From Nemania diffusa (Eukaryota; Ascomycota; Sordariomycetes; Xylariales; Xylariaceae), in NCBI GenBank assembly GCA_038501195.1, contig JBBPUQ010000006.1, positions 1,922,001 through 1,986,000 on the forward strand: 64,000 nucleotides of DNA. The letters run 5' to 3'. Positions 24,850 to 37,900 of this stretch are shown in pieces. The position numbers and the translations under genes were made by a program. Under the pieces are notes generated by a model. It made no database searches and was not told where the DNA came from. It worked only from the letters and a program-made list of their open reading frames with translations. Within the stretch, counting starts at the first letter, position 1, and every line of letters starts with the position of its first letter.

Positions 24850-24879
<30 letters not shown>
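24850..24879. repeat. 30-base T run
   Basis: An uninterrupted run of T on the + strand (A on the - strand). It could be the poly(A) tail of a LINE or retrotranscript inserted on the - strand, or simple slippage. No target duplication was identified. Confidence 0.7.
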
Positions 24880-24882
<3 letters not shown>

Positions 24883-25439
24883 TTTATAAGCTATATTAAA
24901 AACAACAAGCGCTATATAAACATTAAATACATATGCTATATATACTTTTTTAAAAGTTAAAAATTTAATAATATTTAATAAACAATATATTAATATAGCA
25001 CTAATAACTATTTTAAAAACTATTAATATAAAGTAATATAACTAAACTTTAACTTTAAACTAAAAAAACTCGAAAATATTTTTTTTAATATATAAGTTTT
25101 ATTTAAACATTTATAAAAACATTTAAAGCTAATATTTAAAAAAAAATATTAATAAAAAAAGCAATATAAACAATATTTTTTTTAGCTTATTATATAATTA
25201 AATATATTAGTTAAAAATATATAAAAAGATTTATTTGTATAAAAATAAACATATATTTATATAAAACAACTATATAAAAGTTTAATAAGCTTAGCTTTTA
25301 ATTAAAAAGCTGTACATTTTTATTATACTATTATTTTTAGTTTAAACGAAGTTTTAAAACTATAATACACTGTTTAAAAAAGTAAATATAAAACAAAAGC
25401 AAACAGTAACTATTGTACTACTACTGCTATTACTATATA

Positions 25440-25475
25440 ACAAGTATATATATATAAATAAATAAATATATATAA

Positions 25476-25506
<31 letters not shown>

Positions 25507-25565
25507 TATGTTGTATATATATATAAATAAATAAATAAATAAACAAACAAATATATAAAAAAAAA
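25440..25565. repeat. TA/ATAA microsatellite tract
   Basis: Mixed (TA)n and (AAAT)n/(AAAC)n repeats. The 69-codon open frame across it on the - strand is a by-product of the repeat and not a gene. Confidence 0.85.
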
Positions 25566-26073
25566 ACAAAAAAAAAAAAACAGAAACAGATAAAAACTAG
25601 TTAAATATTTATATTTAAAATTTTATGCTATATAAACTAACATTTTAATTAATATTGTTTATTCTTTTTATATAATATTTAATACTTTTTTTTTTTTGTA
25701 TAACAGTTATTTATTAAATAAATAAATCAACAAATAACTATTAATTAATTAATTATACAAAATTTACTAAATTAACTATTAATAATTTATTATAGATTTT
25801 ATTACTATATAAAAAAGTTATTTTTAATAAACTAACTATAGCTAACAATTTAATAAACAGTAATTTGTTATTTTAACTAATTAAAAATATTATATAATAT
25901 ATAAACTAAGTTAATATAACAAACAATTAAACTATATTATTTATATATAGCTATATAACAATTGATTTATTATATAACAGAACTAAGCTATTACAAAGTA
26001 TATTGTTTTTTTGTTTTTTTATTTTTTTGTTTTTATATAATATTTAGTTATAACTAAAAAAAAAAAAAGCTAG

Positions 26074-26339
26074 TATTAAAATACTAGTATTAGTTACAAC
26101 TATATGTTATAGTTTATATACTGTAATATTTGTATTATAATTGTACAAATAAGTATATAGTTATATAAGCAAGCACTTATTTTATATACTAGTAAAAATT
26201 TTATTTATAATAAAATCTCCAGCTGTATAAAAGAACTTTTTTTAAAATTAATTATTAATATAAACATAGTATAACTAGCTTTATATTTTGTTTATATATA
26301 ACTTATATATACTATTGTATATATATAGCTTATTTAATA
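26074..26339 (+). repeat. Right LTR of outer element
   Basis: 266-bp partner of 10760-11025, followed by TAAAG at 26340-26344. More C/G positions have been lost here than in the left copy. Confidence 0.85.
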
Positions 26340-26344
26340 TAAAG

Positions 26345-28236
26345 TTTAATATTTATTAATTTAAAAAAGTTTTTTTATAAATATATTATAAATTTAAAGT
26401 TTTTATTAAATATTATATTAAAAAAAATGCTATAATATTTTTAATAAATTTTTATAAAAATTTTAATAAAATTTTTAGTTTTTTTATTTTTTATTTTTAA
26501 TAAAATAAAATGTTTTATTTTAATAAAAAAATTAATTATTATTTAAATAAAATTACATTTATTAAAAAAAAATAAATTAATAATAAAGTTTATTACTATT
26601 ATGTTTTATAGTTTATAATAAAGCTTTATAAGTTATAAATAATTAAAAAATATATATTTAAATATTTTGTTATATTAATATTTTAAATAATTATTTATAA
26701 AGTTTTTTATAATTTTTTTAATATTAAACTATTAAAAATTATATATAATTAATTTAAAAGTTTTATTTATATTTATATAACTAGTAATTAAAATATTATA
26801 TTTTAATTTTATTATTTTTTATTATAAAATTTAAAATATTTATAAATGTTTTTTTTTATATAATAAGCTATTTTTTATAACTACTATATTTTTGTATAAA
26901 ATTTATATTTTTAAAATATATTCGAAGTTTTTTAGTTTTGTTTTTTTTATATATTTTATAAAGTTTATTATTTATTTAAATATTAATAAATTATAAAATT
27001 ATTAAAAAGTTAATATAATTATAACAAAAAATACAAATATTAGTTTTAAAAAGCTACTAAAATATAAAAAATATTTATTTTATAAAACTAATTTTATAAA
27101 TTAATTTTTAGCTCTTTTTTTTTTAAACTAATATTAAATCAATTTAAATAAAATATTAGTTTTTTTGTTTTATTTACTAAGTTTATAATTAATAATAAAC
27201 TAATATATTAACAATTATTAAATTTACTATATTTACTTTTTATTAAAAATTTTAGCTATTATAAAATATATTAAATTTTAATAATTTAAATATATTTTAA
27301 TTTAATATTTAGTTTTTTTTAAATATTGCTTTTACTAATTAAAAAAGTTTATAATTATAAATAATTTTTTGTTATAAATTTTATAGTTTATTTTAATTAA
27401 TATAAATTTTTTAAAATAAAAAACTATAAGTTATAACTTTTTATTTTTGTTTTTTTAAAATATAACTGTTTTTAAAACAAAGTTTAATATATTAGTTTTA
27501 ATATATATTATATATTTAAAATTAAAATATATAAAAATTAAAACTGTAATAAAATAATATTTAAAAAGTTAAAATGTTTTATTTATTTTTATTGTTTATT
27601 TTTAGTTTTTTTTATTTTTTTTATTAATATTTGTTAATAATTTTATAACTTTAAAAAATTTTTTAATAAATTATTAATAAAAATTAATAAAGTTTATAAA
27701 TTATTAATATTTTTTAAAAGTTTTTAGTATTTTTTATTTAATAATATAATTAATTTTATTTTTAATTATAACAATTTTTTTTATATTAATAACATAGTTA
27801 AAAAATTTTATTTTTTATATTTTTTATTTATATTTTTATAATATAATAGCAAAGTTATATTTAATTAATTATTAAAATATTTTTTTTATAATATAATTAT
27901 ACTTTTTTATTATATTTATATAAATTAAAAAATTATTAAAATATATAAATAGTTTGTTATTAATAAAATTTTTAAAAATATTATTTATTATTAACTAAAA
28001 AATAATAAATATATTAATAAGCTTTATTAATATAACAATATATTTAAAAAGTTTATATTTATAATAAAAAATAGTTTTTTATTTATAACTTTTTTTAATT
28101 TATATTAAATAAAACTTAAATTTTAAATTAATTTTAATAAACTATTTAATTATATAAAATTAAGTTTAAAATTTACTAATTAAAAAAATAAAATATTATA
28201 TAAATATTATAATTTTATTAAATTTTTTATAATTTA
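26345..28236. repeat. AT-only, T-leaning interval between retroelements
   Basis: Almost only A and T with T excess on the + strand, and no readable protein or paired repeat. It is probably an older degraded element lying on the - strand. Confidence 0.65.
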
Positions 28237-28241
28237 TTATA

Positions 28242-28474
28242 TATTGTATAAAGTTTACAAAAAAAGCAAAACTTTAAGCAAATAAAGCTATATTGTATAA
28301 AAAATTTACAAATGAAAAAAAAAAGGAAAAAATTAAAAATTCTTTTATAAAAAAATTGTTTATATATATATGCAAAGCGGTTTTAAGTAGTAATAAATAG
28401 GTCATTTATTTAGCTATATAGTAAAGCTACTTATTTATTTAAGTAATTAATACTAGTACTAACTGACTGTAATT
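28242..28474 (-). repeat. LTR of third element (3' LTR if - oriented)
   Basis: 233-bp repeat pairing with 34720-34952. Shared blocks include TATAAAGTTTACAAAAAAAGC and AAAAATTGTTTATAT. Most differences are transitions. Confidence 0.75.
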
Positions 28475-31400
28475 ACTTTCTTTTTAAAAAAAATAGCTTG
28501 TTTGTAAGTTATAAAATTCAAATATGCAAACTTTGATTAAGTGTTTTTTAGCGAAAAAAAAAATCGCTTTAAGTATTTACTGCATTATTAATTGCTAAGC
28601 TTTTTTTTTATTAAGTTATAATATAGCTTTTTTATATATTAATATTGCTAAGTTTTATTAATAATATATTTTAAGTGTATTTTTTATACATTTTTTTTTT
28701 TTTTTGTACAGCTAATAAATTGTTGTTAATATAAAAGTTTTTAATAATGTTATTTTGAACTGTTTATAGCTAATGATTTAATTTCAAAAAAAATTCTATA
28801 ATATTTAAATTATTATTATAAAAGTTTTTTAACAGTATAAAGCTATTTTTAAAATTTTTAATGTAATATTATTTATTATTAGTATTTTATTTTTTTTAGT
28901 TAATTTAATATTATAGTTTTTAATAATATAATTTTGCTATATAAACTTTTTTTATTTTAAATTTTTTTTTGTTTTTTAGTTTAAATATTTTACTTTTAAA
29001 ATTATTAACTGCTTAGTTTATTAATAAGTTATTAAAGTACTTTTATAAACAGTTAACATAGTACTAATTTATTGTTTATTAAAATAATAAAACTTATAAT
29101 ATAAATATATTACTTTTTTTTTTTTTAAAATTTCATATATTTATTAAATTATAAAATAGTTAAACTTATTAAAAAGTTTATTAGTTATTTAAAATTATTG
29201 CTTTTTTAATATAAATATATAATTGTTTATATTAAAATCGAAGTTTTAATATTTTTTATTAATTTGTTTAGTTATATAGTTTTAAATATATTTTAAATCT
29301 TTTTTAATTAAATTTATAAATTATATAATTTTTTATACTTTGTTTTATATATTTATTTATAATATTTTTTTTATTATTAGTAAGTTTTTTAGTTTTTTTT
29401 AAACTGTATAATTTTTTTAGTTAAAATAAAACAGTATAAAAAATTTTATTTCGATTTTATAAAATAATAGTTTTATAAATTTATAAAATAATAAAATTTA
29501 TATATAATTTATTGTAAAAATTTGTTTGAACTAATTATTTTAATAATAATTAATATAAAATCAAAGTTGTTAATTTAAATATTTATTTATAATTTTAATT
29601 TGTTTAATAGTTTTATAATAGTTTATAAATATTAAAATATAATTAATTTTTATAATTTTATATAATTTGTTTATAAAAGTAAATATAAACTAAAGTTTTT
29701 TGTTAAAAATTATTATAATTAGTATTTTAAAAACTTTAAAAAAACTTTTATAATATATTTGTATAATATTTTTTACTGTTACTTTTATAGTATAAAATAT
29801 AATTTAAGCTTTTTTTTTTAATCAGTTTATTATAATTAATATATTGTTAAAATTATATTTATTTTTAAATATTTGTTTAAAATTAATAACTAAATATTTT
29901 TAAATATAGTTTAAAATAAAAAGCAGTATAAGTTTGCTAAATATTTTATTATATAAAACTTTTATAAAATAGCATTTTATATAATTAAAAATATATATGT
30001 TATAGTTGTTTCTAAAGTTAAGCTATTAATAGTGTTTTATAAAAAGTTTGTATGTTTTTTTTTTTTTTAAATATATTATAAATATTTTATTATATATTTT
30101 TTAAATAAATTAAATATATAAATACAAAAAGTTAAAAACTATAAATTTTTTATTAAAAATAATTAAACTGTTAATTATTTATTAAAAGTTATTTATATTA
30201 AAAATAGTTTTTTTGTAATATATTTTTATACTGAAGTTTTTTTTATTTTTTTTAAATATTTTTATAATTAATTAAAAACTTAATAAAACTTTTATGTTTT
30301 TTTACAATTTTATAATAAATAGTTTAATTTAGTTAGCTATTTATATAAATATGTTATATATTAAATTGTTTATTAATTAAAAAATTGTTAAATGTTTTTG
30401 CGCTTTTTTTTTTTTTTTTTATATAATAAAGTTTTTATATTTTTTTGTTAATATATTAGTTAATACATTTTTTTTTTTAAAACAATATATAATATAAAAA
30501 TTATATTTTGTAAATAATTTTACTTATTTTGTTTATTATAAGTTTAAATATTATTTTTACATAAAATATTTTAAAACTTAATAGTTAGTTATTATTAAAA
30601 ATAGTTTAATTTAATTATTAATTAATTTAAGTTGCTACTTTTTAAAAGCTAATAATATTACAAATATTTTTTTATTAAAAATATTATAATTTAATTTAAT
30701 ATTATATAAAATTTTAAAATAATAAATAATTAAATATTAGTTATTATTATATTTTTAAAATAATATATTTATTATTATATTATTAAAAATATTTGTTTTA
30801 ACTTTTATAAATAAACTATATTTATAATATTATAATATTAAATAAAAAATAAAAACTTTTTTTAATTATAAAAAAACTTAGTTATATTTTTTAGTTTATA
30901 AAAAAGTTATATTTTTTTTAATTAAATATATTATAAAAATAACAATTTAACTGTAATTTTTAATAAATTTTTTATAAAAATTGCAGAATTTTAAAAAAAA
31001 TTATATTTTTTTTATAGTAGTAAAAGCTTTTTAATTTTTTACTATATTTATTTTAGCTAAATCAATTTAAATATTGTTTATATTAATAATATATTTTAAA
31101 AATTTAGTTTTTATAATATAAAATTTAAACTTTTTTAAGTTTATTTAAAGTTTTATAATATATAGTTATTATAATATTAATTATATATATTTTTTATAAT
31201 TTTTTATATTGTTTAAATAAATAAAAATATTATTTATATATATATTGTAAAAATTGTTTAAATAATTAAACAATATATTATTAATATATTTTTAAAAAGT
31301 AATAAAAGTATTAATTAAACTAAAAAAAAGTACTTTATATTAAAAAGATTTATAATAAATACAAAAAATTATTAAATTTTTTTATTTAAGTTTTATATAT

Positions 31401-33344
31401 ATTTAATTAAATATTTGTTTTATATTTAATTTAATAAATATATTAGCTTTAAATAATTAAAACAAAGTTTTTTCAATTAAAAATAAAAAATATTTTTTTT
31501 TTTTTATTAATTTATTAAGTTTGCAATAGTTTATATAAAACTTTAATTTTTTGCTAAACTTTTTTACAAATAATATTAAAAATATATAAAAAGTATTGCT
31601 AAATTTAATAAATTTTTTATATAAATTATTAACTAAGTATTTATAAACTGTTTTTAATTTATTTAATAATATTTTATATAAAAAGTTATATTAAAAGTTA
31701 TTAAAAGTTTTATTTTTTATAAACTTAATTTTATAATTTATTTTTAATTTATAAAATAATAAAATATTAAAGTTTATTTTATTAAATATATATAGTAAAT
31801 TATAATATTTATAAAAAATTATTTATAAAGTTTTTTATTAAAAGTTTTTTTTTTTTTTAGTAAAAAAAGTTTTTTTTTTATTTTTAATAAATTTATTAAT
31901 TTTATAAAAAGTAATAATTTGTATTTATTTTATAAAGTTGTTTCAAAAAACTAGTATATTAAAAGCAGTTATATTAAAATTAGCTATTTTTATAAATAGT
32001 TTAGTTTTATATTATTTTAATTTGTTTTTTTATATTTTGTAAAAGTTTATACTATTTATTTTTTATTATAACATAATTTTTTAGTTTTTTTTTTAAAATT
32101 TTTTTTTTTTTGTTTTTGCTAAAAAAAAAAAGTTATTATTTAAATTATACTGCATTTTAGCTATATTTTTTTTAACAAAATTTAATTATTTAATAATAAA
32201 AATATAAAATATTATTTGACTTTTTTTAGTATTTTTTTACTATTGTAAGCATTTCTGTTTTTTTTTAACAAATTTTATATTTTATTAATTTGTATTTTTT
32301 TAATATTTTAAATTTTTAAGCTATATTTTTGTTTAATTTATACTTAAGTTTTAATTAAAATACTAATTAAAAAAATAGCTAAATAGAAATATTATTTAAT
32401 ATTTTTAGCAATTAAAAAATATATTATGTTTTTAAAACTAAAGCTTTTTAATAATAATTTTATAAACTTATAAAAATATTATTATTAAAAGTATATTTTT
32501 GAAATTTTTTTTTTATATTTATAAAAATATTAATAAAGCAGTTTTAATATTTTGTTTTTTTTTACTGTTATATTTAAATATTAATTACAAATAAAATTAA
32601 ATAATTAAAAAAAAATTTAATGTTTTTATAATTTTTTTAATAAATAATATATTTATATTTATATATATGTTTATTTTTGTATTTTTAAAAAAGTTTTTAA
32701 TAATTAACAAAAGTTTATTACTGCTTATAATATATATATACAATAAAAAATGTTTTTTTAAATACTTATTTATTAAGTTTAGTTTATTATTTATAAAATT
32801 TTTTTACGATATTTTTTTTAAACAAAAGTTCAATTTATTTAAAGTTATTTTTTTAGCATTTTTATTTTTTTAATACTTTTTACAGTAACATTATTTAAAG
32901 TTTTTGCTTTGTTATACAAACTAACAAAAATAGCTACAATAGTTTATAAACATACTTTTTTTTTAGTACTATTTAATAAACAGTTTTTTAATATATATTT
33001 TTTTTGCTAATAATTAAAACATTTGTTTTTTTTAGTTAATTTTAATAATTTAAAGCTATTTAAAATGTTATAACTTTTAATAGTTAAAGTTTTATTAATA
33101 TTATTACTTGTTTTAATGTTACTATTTTTGTTGTTTTTAGTTTTACTTAAAATGTTATTAATATTACTATAAACATTATATAAAATTAACTTATTTATAC
33201 TACTAAAAAGGATTAATTAGTTAGTTTTACATTTAATATTGCGTTTTTTATTATTTATATATATTTAATAAGTTAATTAAATATAAAGCTTAATATATTA
33301 ATTAAATAAAACGTTATTGTTAAAATATAAAAAAAAAGTATTTA

Positions 33345-33800
33345 ATAGTTTGCTAAATAGTTTATTTTTAAAGTGTTTTTTTTACTTCTTTTTTTTTAAC
33401 TTAGTTTTTTTAGCTAGTTAAACAAAGTTGATTTTAAAATTAGAAAAAATAGCGAAAATATAGTTATTAAAATCAAAAGATTTCTATTTTGATTTAAACT
33501 TTTTGCTTACATTTATATTTTTGTAACTTTTTTTTAAATAGTCGAAAAAAATTTTAATAGTAGTAAATTAATTAAAATAACTTTTAATTAAATAAAAAAA
33601 TAAATATTTAGTAACTTTATTACTAATATAAGCTTTAATATTAGTTATTTTTATAATATTATTAATAAACTAATTTTTATTAATAATTAATTAGCTTTTT
33701 ATAACATATAGCTATATTTTAAATTTAATATTGTTTTTGTTTTTATTATTATAAAAAACAGATATAAATACTTTAGCAAACTTATAAATTCTATTATTTA
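33345..33800 (-). pseudogene. Gag relic of third element
   Basis: Reading the - strand from about 33800 gives short runs that match the retrotransposon Gag domain of fungal gypsy elements. In order these are a DGKDKD-like opening now FYNNKNKNNIKF, then KYLFFYLIKSYF, a FFDYLKKSYKN helix, KKFKSK-KSFDF, and NNYIFAIFSNFKINFV-LAKKT. Asp and Gly codons appear as Asn or Lys and Arg/Trp/Gln codons as stops, the changes G-to-A and C-to-T would cause. It lies about 0.9 kb inside the right LTR, where Gag should begin. The match was recognised by eye. Confidence 0.6.
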
Positions 33801-34719
33801 TACAAATTAATTCTAAAGTGCTATTTTTATAAAACAAAAAGTTTACAATATATTAATTAGTTTTATTTAACAAGCTTTAAATATAATTACGTTTAATATT
33901 TGCTGTTTTTAGTTTTTAGAATAAGTAATTAATAGTTTGTTTAAAATAAAAGTTGGAAATAGTTCTGTTTTTATTGTTTTTTATTAAACGATTTAGCTGT
34001 TTTTTTTTAGTAACTATAATTTTGCTAAACTTTTTAGCTTAATTAATAAAAATCTTTATATATTAAATAAACAATATAGCTAAATTATATAAGTTTTTAA
34101 CTTGTTATTAATAAGCTATTATTATTAAAAATTTAACTTTTATTTTTTAAAATAAAACATTAGAATATTTAATTAAGTTAACAAAAATATTTTTATTAAC
34201 TAGTTTATTAAATTTAAACTAAGTTTTTTTTTTTAATGTAATAATAAAAATAAAAAAAAAAGCAATTTTGTTAAACTTATATAACTTAGCAATATACTTT
34301 TTTAACAAATAGTTAATTTTTTAAAAAAAGTTTTTTTAATTAAAAATATAGTATTTATATATAAATAAAAAATTTCAAACTTAGTTGTAAAAACTTTTTA
34401 CTAAAAAAACTAAAATAATTAGTTTATTTTTATTTTTAGTTTTTATAATAGCTAAAACATTTTAACTAAATTTTTTAAAATATATTTAAATATTAGTTTT
34501 TACTTAAAAAATAAAAAATAGTTGCTTATTATTTATAATTACAAAAAGTTGTAATTTATTAAAAATTAAATTAACTTGTTTTTTAGTTTGTTATTTGAAA
34601 ACAGTACATTTTTTAAATATTAGTGCTATAATAGCAATTCGTTATAATTTAATTCTTTTTTTTTAAAAAATATTTAAAAGCAGTTTTTATACTTTATAAT
34701 TTATAAATAATCTATAAAT

Positions 34720-34952
34720 TGTTATATAAAGTTTACAAAAAAAGCAAAGCTTTAAATAAATAAGGCTATATTATATAAAAAATCTATAAATAAAAAAAAA
34801 AAAAAAAAAGTTAAGAATTCTTTTGCAAAAAAATTGTTTATATGTATATATAAAGCAGTTTTAAGCAGTAATAAATAAATCACTTATTTAACTATATAAT
34901 AAAGCTATTTATTTATTTAAGTGATTAATGTTAGTATTAACCAACTATAACT
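34720..34952 (-). repeat. LTR of third element (5' LTR if - oriented)
   Basis: 233-bp partner of 28242-28474. On the + strand it begins TGTTATATAAAG, where the other copy has TATTGTATAAAG. Confidence 0.75.
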
Positions 34953-34957
34953 TTATA

Positions 34958-37900
34958 AAATATAAAAGATTATTTAAGTTTTTTTTTTTTATAAATATAA
35001 AAAAAGCTTTATATAAAAAAGTCAATTTATAAATATAGCTGCTATTTAATATTTTTTTAAATTATAGCTTAAAAATATTAAATTTTTTTATATTTATAAC
35101 ATATAAAAGTTTTTATAAAAATAATTTATTTTTATATAAGTTTATTTTATAGTTTTATAATTAATAATTTAAAAGTTTTATAATAGCTTTTTTACTTATA
35201 ATTAACAAATATTTTTAAAATTTAGCTAATATATTTTTTAAAATAGTTTAAACTATTGCTTATATTAATATAATATTATAAAAGTTTATTTTTAATTATT
35301 TTAATATAGCTTAATTAGTGTAGTTTTTATAGCAATAATATAAAATAAATTATATTTTGTTTTTGCTAAAAAAATAAACTAGCTAATATTGTTTTATTTA
35401 TTATTATAATAAAATAATATTATATTATATATTAAAAGTAATTAATTTAAAGTTAAACTAAATAAAATAATTATTTTAGTATTAAAATATTAAATTATTT
35501 ATATAATATTTTTTATTTTTTTTTACAATAATAATATTAAAAATAGTTATTAATTTCAAAGTTTTATATTTAATAATTAAAAGTTTTTATTTTTAAACTT
35601 AAATAAAAAAAAATATTAGTATTAAACTATTAATATTTAATAAAACTTATATTATATATTTTTTTTTATTATATATAAAAGTTATAAATATAATAAATTA
35701 TTTATTAAATTTAAATTGTTTATTAATTTATTTATTATTATTTAATTTAATATTATAGTTTTTTTTAAAAATAAAAATTATAATAGTTTTATTTTAATTT
35801 AGCTATAAATTTTTATAAAATATAATATAAAAACTGTTTAAAAATCTAAATCAAAGTTTTTTATTTTAATAAAACAAAATATAAACTAATTTAATACAAT
35901 TATATTTATTTTAATTTTTTTTTAAATAAATAATAATAATTTTTTATTGTTTTTATATTTAGTAATAAAAATTTTTTTTAATATTAAAAATAAATTTTAT
36001 TTATTAATATTTTTTTAAATAAAATAAACTAAAATTTAATAGTTATTATAGCTGTAATATTAATATATTTTTTTATTTTTTTTTAAATTAATTAATAATA
36101 GCTTAAACAATATTAATTAAAATATTTTTATTAAATATTTAATATTTTAGTTTAAAGTTAATTTTAATTAGTTTTTTTAAATTTTTATTAATAAACTTTT
36201 TATTAATATTTTTTTTAAAAAATTGATTTTAGTTATTAAAGTTAAAGCGATTTTTATATTTACTATTAATTTAATTTAACTTTAAATATTTTTATATTAA
36301 AATAAGCTTTTTTTTTAATAAAATATTTAAATTAATTAATATATTTTTATAAATTTAACTAGTTTTTTTAATAGCTTTAAAAAAATTATTGTTATTTTTA
36401 AAAAAGCTGTTTTTTTTATTATAAACTAATTTAATAATTTTATTAAAAAAAGTTTTAGTTATATAAATTTAAAATATAGTTTTAAACTATTTAATAATTT
36501 TATTAAAATTTAATAATTTTATAAAATATTATATTATATTATTTTAATATTTTAGTTTATATATTTTTTTAAAGTTTTAATATTTTTTAAAAAAGTTTTA
36601 AAAATAATTTTTTAAAACAGCTTTATAAACTAACTAATAGTTTTAAAAACTTAGTTGATTTAATTAAAAATTTTTTTATTAATATTATATTTAAGCTTTA
36701 TTAATTAATAAAAAATTAATTTAGTTAATTTATATATAATTGTTTAAAAAAATATTAATATAAATTTATATATATATTTATATTTAGTTTTATTATAGTT
36801 AAAACTTTAAAAGATTTTTATTATTATAATTAATAAATTTATTTAATTATATAAAATTAATTATTATAATTATTAAAAAATAAATTAAATATTTTATAGT
36901 TTATATTAATTTGTTTTTATTACTTATAAATCAGAATAAATTATTGTTACTATTTTTGTTATTATTTACAAGCTTTTATAACAGTTTTTATAAAAAGTTT
37001 TATAATAAAATCAAAAGTTTGTATTTATTATTAAATTTATTTAAATTAAAATTTTTTAAATTTTTAATATTTATTAACATTATAAATTAAATATATATAA
37101 TTTAATATTAAATAGTTATTATTTTTAAAATATTATATATTTATATTGTTTAAAAATATTTATTAATTAATTATTTTTATATATAAATTTTATTATTAAA
37201 ATATTTAATAGTAAATTTAAATAAAATTTTATTTATAAAAAGTTTGTTAATAAAAACTAAAAACTATATTATAAATTTAGCTATTATGTTTTTTTTTTAA
37301 AAATTATTAATAATAAAGTTAATATTTATTTTTTAATTATTTTATAATTGTTTTTATATTTTTTTAATAGCTGCTTTTATATATAAACAAAAGTTAATAA
37401 TTTATATAAAATTAATAGTTTTATTATAAAAGTTTTATAATTATTTTTTTATAATATTAGCTTATATATTAAAATTTATAACTAATTTAATATAAACTTG
37501 TTTTTATTTTTATATTTTAAAATAAAATATATAAAAAATATTATAATAAATTTTTGTTATATTTTAAAACTTTTTAATAGTTTTACTATATATTAATAAA
37601 TTATTTATTAATTATATAATAATTATTTAAACTTTTTATATAAATATAAAGTTTATATTTTATATTTAAATTTAAAATTATAAAATTTATATTTTTTTAA
37701 ACTTTTATATTAGTTTAATATATTATTGCTATAATATTATAAATATATTATATAAAAATATAAAGTTTTTAAATAAGTTAATTTTAATTAATATATATTT
37801 TAAATATATTATATATTAAAATTTAAATTAGTTTATATATATTTTATATTTACTAATATAATTTAAATATTTATATAAAAAAGTTTTAAACTATAATATT

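Larger units (their letters stand above)
10755..26344 (+). mobile_element. Outer LTR retrotransposon relic (RIP-degraded) with nested insertion
   Basis: Two direct repeats of identical length (266 bp, 10760-11025 and 26074-26339) bound this unit. They are flanked by the same 5-bp duplication TAAAG (10755-10759 and 26340-26344). The left repeat begins TGTTGGAATATTGG; the right begins with the same sequence after G-to-A changes. Both end in TTTAATA, as expected if a terminal CA became TA. Subtracting the 7.56-kb inner element leaves about 8.0 kb. The + strand is A-rich, which in retroelements normally marks the coding strand. The TGTTGGAAT start recalls copia LTRs, but I could not read a polymerase, so the superfamily is open. 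Confidence 0.85.
28237..34957 (-). mobile_element. Third LTR retrotransposon relic, opposite orientation
   Basis: Two gap-free direct repeats of 233 bp (28242-28474 and 34720-34952) are bounded by a matching TTATA (28237-28241 and 34953-34957). The interior is T-rich on the + strand, a polypyrimidine run (ACTTTCTTTTT) directly follows the left repeat, and a Gag-like protein relic reads on the - strand near the right end. All three point to - strand orientation, with 34720-34952 as the 5' LTR. The proposed end …AACT is not the canonical CA, so the boundaries are less sure than for the other two elements. Both flanks are also T-rich, suggesting insertion into older repeat DNA. Confidence 0.75.

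Noticed and set aside
25360..25569. 69-codon - strand frame rich in Tyr/Ile/Phe, resembling a membrane peptide
   Set aside because: It is a translation of TA and AAAT microsatellites.
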